Assembly: GCA_032433765.1 (NCBI GenBank)
Contig: JAVIAB010000024.1
Coordinates: 14,008,126 to 14,072,125 of the forward strand
Source: Megaustenia siamemsis
Lineage: Eukaryota > Mollusca > Gastropoda > Stylommatophora > Ariophantidae
DNA length: 64,000 nt
Direction: 5' to 3'
Shown here piece by piece: positions 51,750-62,295 of this stretch. A program made the translations under genes and the position numbers. Below the pieces are notes generated by a model. That model did no database searches. It saw nothing but the letters and a program-made list of their open reading frames with translations, and was not told the DNA's origin. The first letter of the stretch is position 1, and every line of letters begins with the position of its first letter.

Positions 51750-52925
51750 TGTTCTTAGCTCCTTAAGAAAAGAATAGGTGGATGAGTGGGTTCTTAACTC
51801 CTCAAGAAAAGAATTGGAGGAATGGTAGGTTCTTAACTCCTTAAGAAAAGAATAGGTGGATGAGTGAGTTCTTAACTCCTTAAGAAAAGAATAGGTGGAT
51901 GAGTGAGTTCTTAACTCCTTAAGAAAAGAATAGGTGGATGAGTGGGTTCTTAACTCCTTAAGAAAATAATAGGTGGATGAGTGGGTTCTTAACTCCTTAA
52001 TAGAAGAACTGGAGGATGGGTGGGTTCTTAACTCCTTAATAAAAGAACTGGAGGATGGGTGGGTTCTTAACTCCTTAATAAAAGAACTGGAGGATAGGTG
52101 GGTTCTTAACTCATTAATAAAAGAACTGTAGGATGGGTGGGTTCTTAACTCCTTAATAAAAGAACTGGAGGATAGGTGGATTCTTAACTCCTTAATAAAA
52201 GAACTGGAGGATAGGTGGGTTCTTAACCCCTTAATAAAAGAACTGGAGGATAGGTGGGTTCTTAACTCCTTAATAAAAGAACTGGAGGATGGGTGGGTTC
52301 TTAACTCCTTAATAAAAGAACTGGAGGATAGGTGGGTTCTTAACTCCTTAATAAAAGAACTGGAGGATAGGTGGGTTCTTAACTCCTTAAGAAAATAATA
52401 GGTGGATGAGTGAGTTCTTAGCTCATTAAGAAAAGAACTGGAGGATGGGTGGGTTCTTAACTCCTTAATAAAGGAACTGGAGGATAGGTGGGTTCTTAAC
52501 TCCTTAATAAAAGAACTGGAGGATAGGTGGGTTCTTAACTCCTTAATAAAAGAACTGGAGGATAGGTGGGTTCTTAACTCCTTAATAAAAGAACTGGAGG
52601 ATGGGTGGGTTCTTAACTCCTTAAGAAAAGAACTGGAGGATGGGTGGGTTCTTAACTCCTTAAGAAAAGAACTGGAGGAATGGGTGGGTTCTTAACTCCT
52701 TAAGAAAAGAACTGGAGGAATGGGTGGGTTCTTAACTCCTTAATAAAATAATTGGAGGATGGGTGGGTTCGTAACTCCTTAAGAAAAGAACTGGAGTATG
52801 AGTGGGTTCTTACCCCTTTAAGAAAAGAACTGAAGAAATGGTGGGTCCTTAACTCCTTAAGAAAAGAACTGGAGGATGAGTGGGTTCTTAACTCCTTAAG
52901 AAAGTAACTGGAGGATGGGTGGAAG
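51750..52925. repeat. 39-bp minisatellite, about 30 copies, two subfamilies
   Basis: The common unit is TTCTTAACTCCTTAATAAAA plus GAACTGGAGGATAGGTGGG. The outer ends have AAGAAAAGAATAGGTGGATG variants and the centre AATAAAAGAACTGGAGG, with one outer-type unit at about 52385-52430. No frame stays open. Confidence 0.95.
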
Positions 52926-53454
52926 AAGGATGAGGCTGATGAGAGATTGATGGGTCTAGAAGTGGAAAAGAACTCAGATTGAGCTGGAGTGTTTTGTTTT
53001 AAAAGCTGGTGTATCTACAATCAGTACCTTACAGGAACAATCCGTCTGCAAACGCTTCGAGAAATGCTGGGAAGGTCGGTGGAGCGGATATGGGGATGCC
53101 TCAACTGTATTCAAATTGATTCCATGAACAGAAAATAATAGAATAGAGGAGAGAGAGGACCGAGATGACAGAGGCATACAGCTGGAGAGGGGCTAAGAGA
53201 ATACAACAGAAAATGAAAGAGTTAGGGAGACACACATGCATACATAGGAAGTATAAGACAACGAGGGAGACAGAAAAATAAACAACTAGAAAGAAAAAGA
53301 AAGACAGAGAAAGAAAGAGCCAAAGAAAGAAAAATGCAGAGAGATAAAGGAACATAAATAATCGGCAAAGAGATAGAAAATGTCAGGAAAAGGGGCTGAG
53401 AGAAAGAAAAAAGAAAGAAAGAAAGAGACTGAATAGAAAGAGAAACAGACTGAA
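52926..53454. other. no gene; AG-rich end
   Basis: Unique-looking to about 53140, then AGAAAG-rich leading into the next array. Confidence 0.4.
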
Positions 53455-55340
53455 AGAGTTAGACAAGTGAGATATATAGTCAGACTAGAGAGAGAAAGAG
53501 TTAGACAAGTGAGAGATATAGTCAGACAAGTGAGAGAAAGAGTTAGACAAGTGAGAGATATAGTCAGACTAGAGAGAGAAAAAGTTAGACAAGTGAGAGA
53601 TATAGTCAGACTAGAGAGAGAAAGAGTTAGACAAGTGAGAGATATAGTCAGACTAGAGAGAGAAAGAGTTAGACAAGTGAGAGATATAGTCAGACTAGAG
53701 AGAAACAGAGTTAGACAAGTGAGAGATATAGTCAGACTAGAGAGAGAAAGAGTTAGACAAGTGAGAGATATAGTCAGACTTGTGAGAGAAAAAGTTAGAC
53801 AAGTGAGAGATATAGTCAGATTAGAGAGAGAAAAAGTTAGACAAGTGAGAGATATAGTCAGACTAGAGAGAGAAAGAGTTAGACAAGTGAGAGATATACT
53901 CAGACTAGAGAGAGAAAGAGTTAGACAAGTGAGAGATGTAGTCAGACTAGAGAGAGAAAGAGTTAGACAAGTGAGAGATATAGTCAGACTAGTGAGAGAA
54001 AGAGTTATACTAGTGAGAGATATAGTCAGACTAGTGAGAGAAAGAGTTAGACTAGTGAGAGATATAGTCAGACTAGTGAGAGAAAGAGTTATACTAGTGA
54101 GAGATAAAGTCAGACTAGTGAGAGAAAGAGTTAGACTAGTGAGAGATATAGTCAGACTAGAGATAGAAAGAGTTAGACAAGTCTATCTATCTATCTTTCG
54201 TTCGCCTGAAGTATTGTCTGTATCTGCAATGTCGTTTCCTGTATAAATTTTACTGTCTTTTGTAATTCTTACAGTGGCCCATATAGTTTTGTCTGTAGTG
54301 TTGTATCTATGGGCCAATGGATTTTCCTCAGTCTACTATATTCAGTGCAGTCTTGAAGTATGTGTTCAGCAGTCTGGGGTGCCTGTCCACATGTACAAGT
54401 AGTTGATGTGCCGATCTTGAATTTTGTATACATGTGACTATGGAGTCGATTGTGTCCTGTTCTTAGGCGTATGATGATAACTTGTTCATATCTATTCATA
54501 TTATGAAAGGCATCCTGATTTGGGGCTTGTGGTCCTCTGATTGATTTGATTATATGTTTCTTATGAAGTTAGACAAGTGAGAGATATAGTCAGACTAGTG
54601 AGAGAAAGAGTCAGACTGGTGAGAGAAATAGTCAGAATAGTGAGAGAAATAGTCAGAATAGTGAGAGAAATAGACAGAATAGCGAGATAAATAGTCAGAA
54701 TAGTGAGAGAAATAGTCAGAATAGTGAGAGAAAGATTCAAACTAGTGAGAGAAATAGTCAGACTAGTGAGATAAAGAGTCAGACTAGTGAGAGAAAGATT
54801 CAGACTAGTGAGAGAAAGATTGCGACTAGTGAGAGAAAGATTCAGACTAGTGAGAGAAAGATTCAAACTAGTGAGAGAAATAGTCAGACTAGTGAGATAA
54901 AGAGTCAGACTAGTGAGAGAAAGCGTCAGACTAGTGAGAGAAAGATTCAGACTAGTGAGAGAAAAAGTTAGACAAGTGAGAGATATAGTCAGACTAGTGA
55001 GAGAAAGAGTTAGACAAGTGAGAAATATAGTCAGACTAGTGAGAGAAAGAGTTAGACAAGTGAGAGATATAGTCAGACTAGTGAGAGAAAGAGTTAGACA
55101 AGTGAGAGATATAGTCAGACTAGTGAGAGAAAGAGTTAGACAAGTGAGAGATATAGTCAGACTAGTGAGATTAGGAGTCAGATTAGTGAGAGAAATAAGA
55201 AAACTAGTGAGACTGGAGTCAGACTAGTGAGAGAAAGAGTCATACTAGTGAGACTAGGAGTCAAAATTAGTGAGAGAAAGAAGAAAACTAGTGAAACTGG
55301 AGTCAGACTAGTGAGAGAAAGAGAAGAGTCAGACTAGAGA
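53455..55340. repeat. 42/21-bp minisatellite, split by a LINE
   Basis: The 42-bp unit AGAGTTAGACAAGTGAGAGA, TATAGTCAGACTAGAGAGAG, AA is a doubled 21-mer (AGACTAGTGAGAGAAAGAGTC). 53455-54182 and about 54915-55170 are mainly 42-bp; 54590-54915 is mainly 21-bp. 42 bp makes it read RVRQVRDIVRLERE for 259 codons on the plus strand. The L-F LINE occupies 54183-54566. Decayed units and (GA)n run to about 55570. Confidence 0.95.
54183..54566 (-). mobile_element. L-F LINE 3' end inserted in the minisatellite
   Basis: Minus frame MNRYEQVIIIRLRTGHNRLH, SHMYTKFKIGTSTTCTCGQA, PQTAEHILQDCTEYSRLRKI: the RLRTGHxRL and CxCGxxxQTAEHILxDC tail of Jockey or CR1-type LINEs. GATA tail. AGTTAGACAAGT stands on both sides (54171-54182 and 54567-54578), though that 12-mer is also part of the repeat. 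Confidence 0.85.
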
Positions 55341-55453
55341 GGAAGATTAATGAGAAAAAGAGTCATACTTGGTTGAGAAAGAGTCAGTGAGGGAGAAAAA
55401 TGTTTAGACTACTGAAAAAAAAAATCAGACTAGTGAGAGAGCGAGAGAGTCAG

Positions 55454-55489
<36 letters not shown>

Positions 55490-55570
55490 CAAGAGAGAGA
55501 GAGAGTCAGACAAGAGAGAAAGAGTCAGACTAAACAGAGATAGAGTCAGACTAGTGAGAGAAAGAGTTAG

Positions 55571-55827
55571 GTTAGCGAGAGAGACAGACTAAACAGAGAA
55601 AGATTAAAAGACAGTGAGAGAAAGAAACAAAAACAAAAGTGCTGAGAAAATAAAAGGAGGTGATAATTAGAAGGGAGCTACTGCCATAAAATAAAAAACC
55701 GCGTGACAAATGCAAGGATTAGATGACACATGATGAAACACGTACACACAAAAATAGTGGTCGTGATAGTTAACGTGACACAATGAAGAATCGCCGTGGT
55801 GATAACAATAATTGATATCATATTTGT
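55571..55827. other. unassigned spacer
   Basis: Remnants of AGAGAAAG repeats and unique DNA. Confidence 0.35.
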
Positions 55828-56115
55828 TCATCATCATCGAGTGCCGTCTCCGCATCGAGGGTTGGCTACCATGGAGCGCCATTCCACTCTGTCTCTCGCT
55901 TAGATGGCGCAGGTTGTCATAGGCTGACTTGTCCATCTTTTGATGTTACTCGCCCATGTTAGTCTTGGTCTGCCTCTTTTACCTTGTGTTTTCCCTTCCA
56001 ATATTACTTTTTATTAGGTTGTTGTGTCTTTTAGCATGCCCCAAACATTTCATTTGTCTTGTTCTAATTATGTTTAGTAGTTCTCGTTTCGTTTTTAGTT
56101 GCTTTAAAACTTCAT
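55828..56115 (-). mobile_element. L-A LINE 3' end
   Basis: CATCATCATCGAGTGCCGTC and GGTTGGCTACCATGGAGCGC are the L-A end in reverse. It meets the next L-A copy 5' to 5'. Confidence 0.8.
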
Positions 56116-56718
56116 AAATTAAAACTCAGAACTACAACTACCTTGGACATACTATAACCAGTGATGGAAAATGTACAATTGAAATAAACAAAAGATTAGG
56201 AATAGCAAAAAGTAATTTTAATTACATGAAAAATATAATAACATCAAAACAATAACACCTGGGCTAAAACTAAGAATAGCAAAATGTTATGTCTTCTCAA
56301 CATTTCTATATGGTACAGAAACATGGACATTAGACAAGAAAACAGAACAGAAAATTTAAGCCTTTGAAATGTGGATATATAGAAGAAGTGGAAGAGGTGG
56401 AATTGGATGGAAGGAAAAGAAAACAAACGATGAAGTTTTAAAACAACTAAAAATTAAAAGAGAACTATTAAACACAATTAAAACAAGACAAATGCGATTT
56501 TTGGGCCATGTTAAAAGACACAACAGGCTACTAAAAGTAATCCTGGAGGGGAAAATACAAGGTGGCAGAGGCAGACCAAGACTAACATGGACGAGTAACA
56601 TCAAAACATGGACAAGTCAGCCTATGATAACCTGCACCATCAAATCCAGAGACAGAATGGAACGGCGCTCCATGGTAGCCAACCTTCAATGCAGAGATGA
56701 CACTCGATGATGATGATG
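56116..56718 (+). mobile_element. L-A LINE fragment, RTE-like
   Basis: YNYLGHTITSDGKCTIEINK in the first part. After small frameshifts it reads MWIYRRSGRGGIGWKEKKTN, ELLNTIKTRQMRFLGHVKRH, RGRPRLTWTSNIKTW, RSMVANLQCRDDTR and (TGA)n. A stop interrupts KIXAFEMW. Confidence 0.85.
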
Positions 56719-57175
56719 AAATTAAAACTGAAATATTTCTTTAAAAAAAAAACAACCAAGGTACACACTCCAGTGTCAGCAATTTTCAAAGTTTGCATCA
56801 CTTCCACAATATTATCAATAACCATACATCACTTATTTTATTCCTCTGAAATATCACTCAACAATATTATCTCCCCTAATTGCAACACGTATAATTGCAG
56901 TCCTGAAAAGTGATACTCGACAGTTCACGTCACAAAAACGCGAGGATACTGTCGAGTGCTTTCATGTCTCCTGAGAGATCGAACTGCTTGTCAGATACAT
57001 TAGAAGTACATTACTTCAAGTTGGGGTAATGATGAGAGGTATACAGTATTTGGTGGTTTCCATATCGGTTATGCTACTACTTCACGGTTGTTGAATACAC
57101 ACCATTAGGTCGCGTAATTAGAAAGAAATGCATCATCCACTCAAACAATTAACCAATCAGTTAGGTGTATAAATA
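56719..57175. other. no gene; one stem-loop
   Basis: ACTCGACAGT (56915-56924) and ACTGTCGAGT (56948-56957) form a perfect 10-bp stem with a 23-base loop. Otherwise unique-looking AT-rich DNA. Confidence 0.5.
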
Positions 57176-57372
57176 TTGTGTTTTCTATCTCTCTCTTTCT
57201 CTCTCCTACAAACAGAGAGACAGAGACATACAAGTGAGAGAGAGACACACGTACACACATATACAGAGATAGAAGAGACAGCCACAGACAGACAGACAGA
57301 CAGAGAGAGACAGACAGACACACACACATACAAACACACACACAGACATACACACATATACAAACACACACG
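57176..57372. repeat. mixed CT / AGAC / AC simple repeat
   Basis: TCTCTC, CAGACAGACAGA and ACACACA segments. ORFs here are low-complexity. Confidence 0.9.
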
Positions 57373-57389
57373 GTAACAGAAGTAGCCTC

Positions 57390-57625
57390 TGTCAGTCATA
57401 GTTGATATGGATTTTTGCAACGCCCCTAGGAAATGGTATTTTTTAAATTTTCCTTCGCCGTTTATTTTTTTTTCTATGAATCTGTCTGCTTCTTGCTTGA
57501 GTTGGAGCTTTAGAGTGTGTTTCCAAAGATTGCGGTCTTCAGCTATCTCGTCCCAGGCTGCTGGATATATGTCCAGAGTCTGCATGTCACATTTACATAC
57601 GTCTATATATCGGAGTTGTTTTAGC
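57390..57625 (-). mobile_element. L-M LINE C-terminal fragment
   Basis: PLKQLRYIDVCKCDMQTLDI, YPAAWDEIAEDRNLWKHTLK, LQLKQEADRFIEKK in reverse: the typical LINE end LRYxDVCKxDL...W..xAxDRxxW. Single copy. Confidence 0.7.
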
Positions 57626-57682
57626 GCCCCCTAGTACACACACACATATATATGTCTAAACATGCGCAATTACATATATCTA

Positions 57683-58290
57683 TCTATCTATTGACCTTTC
57701 GTGCCGTAGCCGGACCATAGGGCATAGACCCAGATAATCTTTCTCTTATTCAAATTTTATTCTAGCAGTTTTCAATCCTTGTATAGATCTTTATAGAAGA
57801 TAGCTAATTTTCAATATTAGGAAGTAACAATCATAATTTTTTGGCCATGTAATGAGATGAGAACAACTGGAATATATTGTAACAACTGGAAAAATTGAGG
57901 GACGAAGAGATAGAGGAAAGCAAAGAGAAAAAATGCCAGACAGTTTAAGAGAATGGCTTGGCAAAAGGTCAACAACAGAAATGATAAATAACTGTTGAGA
58001 TCGAAAATTGTGGAGAGACATGATCACCTACGCCAGCAGGCCTGGTACTTGATGATGATGATGATGATGATAGATATGTCATCACATCTCGCCATTTGTC
58101 TCTGTTCTGTGCAAGCAACTCATTGAGGGAGCCGATCCTGCTGCTCTTGCCTCTCTGATCAATGTTCTTCTCAGTGTCTCTCTGGGTCAGCCTCTTTTTC
58201 TTTCAACTGTTGTTTCCCACATGAGGGTTTTCTTTTTTATTCGGTTATTATCTCTCCTCATCACATGTAATGGGCTATGTATGGGATGTT
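57683..58290 (-). mobile_element. L-E LINE 3' end split by L-B
   Basis: 57683-57796 has the L-E 3' end (GACCTTTCGTGCCGTAGCC, GGGCATAGACCCAGATAAT) with (GATA)n tail. 58071-58290 continues it (CATCTCGCCATTTGTCTCTG, TTGAGGGAGCCGATCC, AGTGTCTCTCTGGGTCAGCC), as in 50570-50720. L-B is inserted between. TSD not clear. Confidence 0.75.
57797..58070 (+). mobile_element. L-B LINE 3' end inserted in L-E
   Basis: Starts in the AGCTAATTTTCAATATTAGG segment and ends with a (GAT)n tail. Codes GHVMR...EQLEYIVTTGKIEGRRDRGK with an early stop. Confidence 0.8.
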
Positions 58291-59534
58291 TCTTAGTTTG
58301 AAACAAATGTTAACCGGAACTTAGTGCCCATATTGTTATATCAGGCTCGTGAAGTTCTGGTGCACATACACTTATCAAGAGAAAGATAAATGTATGATTC
58401 AAGTTTGTTGATCAGTTTTATACCCTGTTCTCCAAAGTCACACTTTTTGAGTTGAAATATTTACCTACCCCAAAAGACTTCACGATTTTTTTTTATGTCT
58501 TTAGTAATTTTAGTTCTTTTTTTTTTTAGTCTCCAAATGCAAGGGTCCGTGTCTTTGATAATGAGAAATCTGGATGGTGACATTGTTTTGTAGCTTTGGG
58601 AGGAGGCCTGGTCGCCTAGCAGCATCTGAGCTGAGAGTAGTCAATGATCCTCAGCTAACTGTACGCACAAGGAGTGGTGAACACCCGAGCTGATCCAGAC
58701 ACCACATTGATATGGTGATTCTGGCAGAAAACCTAACCAATTCGACCATGCGAAAGAGATCAAAGAAGGAAGGTTAACCAGTACTAAAAAAATGGCGTCA
58801 TGATGTCGGATGTGTTAGGCCGAAAGTTGCTCACTTAAAACGTCTTTCTAAGGGCGTACAATGGCGAGGAGTAGTGGCTGGTGAATGCCAGAAATAAATA
58901 ATAAGTTCGAAAAATTGAGATAGAAAGGGGAATGCTGTCATGTCTTTAGTTACGATAACAAAAAAAAGAATTATGGATAGTTAGTACTTTTGAAAAAGCG
59001 CGGTCAGCATACAGAGAGTGTCTATCACTAAGCAAAGTAACTTATATTTTTTCCCAGATTTCGCACCGATATCAATTGGGAATTACAATATTATAATTAC
59101 AGCGGTTTTTGGGTCACAAAATACGTATAAAACAACGCTAGTGTTAAATTGATTAAAAAATATTAACCTCGAGATCGTTAAAATCATAAAAGTTTAACGG
59201 AACCCAATCTGGCTTTAAAACAAACACCACACATATACACAAACATAATTATATATGTGTGTGTGCATATAAATATATGAACATGGCCCTCCTTAGGCAC
59301 CATGAGGCCTGGGGTAGGCAGGTATGACTCCATAACTTTCTACAACCGCTTAAACTACCTTCTATCTTCTCTCTTTGTCCATAGATACCTTCTTTCCTCA
59401 ATTGATCCAGCAGTAAAAGAAGCTAAAAGGCCAAAACACTTGCTCGAGGACGTCTTCTTCTGACAATCAGATTAACTCTAGCTGCGAAGCCCTGCATAAT
59501 GAGTTCTCTAATACTAAATTCCACTTGTTCCCTT

Positions 59535-59537
<3 letters not shown>
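58291..59537. other. no supported gene
   Basis: AT-rich DNA. 58600-58890 has a GC-richer look (CTGGTCGCCTAGCAGCATCT; ATGATGTCGGATGTGTTAGG) and shares a short motif with 7600-7640, so it may be a worn repeat. 59280-59340 (GGCACCATGAGGCCTGGGGT) is unassigned. CA/TA runs near 59220-59270. Confidence 0.35.

Positions 59538-59587
<50 letters not shown>
59538..59587. repeat. (TA)n microsatellite
   Basis: About 24 TA dinucleotides at the 3' end of L-E. Confidence 0.95.
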
Positions 59588-59589
<2 letters not shown>

Positions 59590-60500
59590 TCCTTTCGTGG
59601 AAGACAGAGCAGAAGTTCTGGACTGTGTCCAACGGAAGTGTGTCCATCGGAAGTGTGTCCAACGATCTTTGTTATCAAGAATCAGACCTTGCACAGGACC
59701 CGCAATGTATCTCGTCACATGTCCCTGTTCTGAGCGAGTTGTTCAATCCGCTGTTGTTGTCTCCCGTATCAATGCTCTTGTTAGTGTTTCTCTAGGTCAT
59801 CCTTTTTTTTTCTCTTATCTTCTGGTTCTTATTTGAGATTATTTTGTCCCTTCAAATGATCATTTGAGCACCTTTTCTCTTGATTACAGATTATATTTTT
59901 TTGATGCTTTGTCATTTCTTTTATTTCTTTATTTCTATATCTTGAATTCATTCCATGGTACGGGAAGTATTTTCATGGGGAAATTATTTCCAAATTTGAG
60001 GCCACAGAGATGGGATTTCTCAGAATAATGTTGAAAGTTCCCTGGACAGCTAAAAAGACCAATGAGGAAATTCTCAAATAGGCTAACACAAAAATGGAGC
60101 TCCTAAAATACATCAGAAAGAAACAATCAACATTTTTCGAGCACATCATGAGGAGAGGAAAGTTGCAATACTTGTTCACAACTGGCAAAATAAAAGGAAA
60201 GAAAGATCGCAGGCGACAAAGAAAGAAAATAATGGATAGCTTGGTGTCATGGCATGGAAAACAGTAAACATCAGAATTGATACGATGCACTGTAGATAGA
60301 AGATTGTGGATTGACATGATAGCCTACGCCATCCGGTATGGCACGCGATGATGATGATGATGAACTGTTTCCAAATGCAATTAGTCTAACTTCTATCTCT
60401 TTAGTTGATTTCCAGCTGTAGGCTCTAGCATGTATAAGTTAGTATGGATAATACGTTTGATTTGAATATCTTTATATTATAAATACTCATCAGTTAACTC
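59588..60500 (-). mobile_element. L-E LINE fragment split by L-C
   Basis: 59588-59995 follows the L-E pattern (CGTCCTTTCGTGG, ATTACAGATTATATTTTTTT, TTGAATTCATTCCATGGTAC). It continues at 60368 (TAACTTCTATCTCTTTAGTT, ATACGTTTGATTTGAATAT). TTTCCAAAT is duplicated at the break (59987-59995, 60368-60376). About 40 bases of GGAAGTGTGTCC-type repeats lie near the 3' end. Confidence 0.75.
59996..60367 (+). mobile_element. L-C LINE 3' end inserted in L-E, 9-bp TSD
   Basis: GGCCACAGAGATGGGATTTC, TGTTGAAAGTTCCCTGGACA through AGATTGTGGATTGACATGAT and CGGTATGGCACGCGATG with (ATG)n. Two stops relative to 37505-37960. TSD TTTCCAAAT. Confidence 0.87.
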
Positions 60501-60644
60501 AACATTTTACAAATTAATCTGCTGCTGTCAGTTAATCAGTCAGTTGAGTTAATCAACAGAACATTCAGATTATTAGTTGATCAATTAGTTAATCAAAGGT
60601 CAAAGGTTAATGTCTACAGTGGATAAGAAGTCAAACTAGTCTTC
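60501..60644. other. short tandem TTAAT(C)-rich spacer
   Basis: CAGTTAATCAGT, GTTAATCAACAG, AGTTAATCAAAGGTCAAAGG: imperfect short repeats. Confidence 0.5.
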
Positions 60645-61180
60645 TTTAGCGATCAGCGATTGCTTTGCATTTAGACCAGCTTGGGTCACAACAAGACGGT
60701 TTGCTTTTGAGATCATCACGGGTTCCCTATAGCTTGTCATGCAGGGTTGTTTCTGTAAAAGTAAAGTACCCCCGGTACGCCAAGTGGCGTATAGGGAATA
60801 TGGTGTTAGTGACCATACATTTTACAGACTTTCGGGACTTGATTTTTGGGGTAATGTGGTCGGTATTACGCCCGTACCGCTTTACTTTCCCAGAAAAAAA
60901 TCCGGTACCCATTTAAGGCTGGGTGAACCGGAGCCGTCGGTTGGTATCCAACCCTACCTCTTGTCCTTTGTAGTCCAGTTCACTAACCACTGAGCTATCT
61001 CGGCTCCCGGTTGTTTCTGTGGGGCATATTTATGTTCGTATGGTGTTTAGTGTGCTACAGTCTTGTAGTATATGATCTGGAGTGCTTCGCGGTCACATGT
61101 CGCAACGTCACTGAGTCCTACCTTGTGTAGATATGCTCTGACGTCACACTGACGACATCAGTCTTAGAATGGAAGTATAT
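60645..61180 (-). mobile_element. L-P LINE 3' end split by S1
   Basis: Minus strand: CDREALQIIYYKTVAH before and KANRLVVTQAGLNAKQSLI after the interruption, matching the L-P copy at 13478-13632 (CATTTAGACC). S1 at 60757-61008 with a 12-bp TSD breaks it. Confidence 0.65.
60757..61008 (-). mobile_element. S1 tRNA-derived SINE, full length, 12-bp TSD
   Basis: AAAGTACCCCCGGTACGCC to CTGAGCTATCTCGGCTCCC. GGTTGTTTCTGT is duplicated at 60745-60756 and 61009-61020. The element is 252 bp, well preserved and inserted in L-P. Confidence 0.92.
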
Positions 61181-61244
61181 TTTTTTTTATACGAAAGAAA
61201 GATGGCATTGGCGTAATGCTGGTCATAATACTTCAAGTTGTACC

Positions 61245-61680
61245 TTTCATAATTATCATCAAGTGCCATGACGTTTTGTGTAGTCGATCATCTCCCTGTA
61301 CGTCATTCGGTCCTTCACGCATGTCACGATGTTAGTCGGTCATCGTTTATTATGTTATTTGGATACGCTGTTCAATAATTTTCTCTTGGTTTTCCCCTGC
61401 TCTTATCTCAATTCATTCTGCCTGTTGTTATAGTATTATCAATGTCTTCTTTTCGCATGACGTGCCCAATAACTGTAGATTGTTTCTTCCGAATGCTGTT
61501 GATGATATTCCTGGTTTATGCAACTAGTTTTAAACATCATTTATCTGTATCTTTCACTATCCCTGGAATTCAAAACAATCTTCCGATAAACCGCATTTCA
61601 TCTGTCTTTAATGTTCTTTATATTGTCTTGCTTATCGTCCATGACTCACTTCGATATAGTAGAATAGGTTCGATGTAGTA
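61245..61680 (-). mobile_element. L-N, RTE-like LINE 3' end
   Basis: Minus strand: CVKDRMTYREMIDYTKRHGT and stop with a GATAATT tail; upstream a GHVMRKEDI-like stretch. It resembles L-C in layout but is diverged; full of stops. Confidence 0.6.
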
Positions 61681-61684
61681 CTTT

Positions 61685-61988
61685 GGGGGCCTCGCCACCC
61701 GACTCGGCTACCGACGTCCAGACCAACCGTGTTCGATTTCCGCTGGAAGCAGTGTGAGTTGTACTCGTGTTTGGAAAAAAGAAATACCGCTACGGTCGAC
61801 CCAGCCGCTGGCAGAAATGGTTACCAGGGTAGTTCTCTGGAAAGGTGAGGAATGCCGCCTCGCGATGTGAGTTTCGATGCTTGAAGCGACACTGTCCAGA
61901 AGTCTCCAAACACTTCTGGATGGGCGATCGAGCACATATGGGTGAAAACTCGCGTGCTAGGACGCCGATTCAAATCTCGTATTTTACC
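61685..61988 (+). mobile_element. S2 SINE, A-box region deleted
   Basis: GGGGGCCTCG joins directly to CCACCCGACTCGGCTACCGA, a gap of about 20 bases relative to 16152, so the A box is lost. The B box GTGTTCGATTTCCGC and the body to CAAATCTCGTATTTTACC remain. S1 inserted in its tail. Confidence 0.83.
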
Positions 61989-62008
61989 TTTACCTTACCT
62001 TTACTTTA

Positions 62009-62275
62009 GGAAGCCGAGATAGCTCAGTGGTTAGTGAACTGGACTACAAAGGACAAGGGGTAGGGTTCGATCCCAACCGACGGCTTCCGGGTTCACCCAG
62101 CCTTAAATGGGAACCGGATTTTTTTCTGGGAAAGTAAAGCAGCACGGGCGTAATACTGACCACATTACCCCAAAAATCAAAAGCTGAAGGTCTGTAAAAT
62201 ATAGGGTCACTAACACCATATTTCGCTATACGCCACTAGGCGTGACGGGGGTACTTTACTTTTTTACTTTTAACT
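62009..62275 (+). mobile_element. S1 tRNA-derived SINE, full length, 20-bp TSD
   Basis: AGCCGAGATAGCTCAGTGGT, GGGTTCGATCCCAACCGAC to GGCGTGACGGGGGTACTTTA with a TTTTTACTTTTAAC tail. The 20 bases TTTACCTTACCTTTACTTTA occur at 61989-62008 and exactly again at 62276-62295. The target was the S2 3' tail. Confidence 0.93.
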
Positions 62276-62295
62276 TTTACCTTACCTTTACTTTA

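Noticed and set aside
53467..54246. 259-codon RVRQVRDIVRLERE coiled-coil-like ORF
   Set aside because: The 42-bp unit is a multiple of 3 and lacks stops; units decay at both ends as in a minisatellite, not a gene.
55828..56718. Twin-priming inversion of one L-A insertion
   Set aside because: Twin priming inverts the 5' part of an element; here the inverted piece contains the 3' end and tail, so two events are needed.
57797..58070. TSD around the L-B inserted in L-E
   Set aside because: Flanks share only short GATA-like strings that also match the tail; no convincing duplication.
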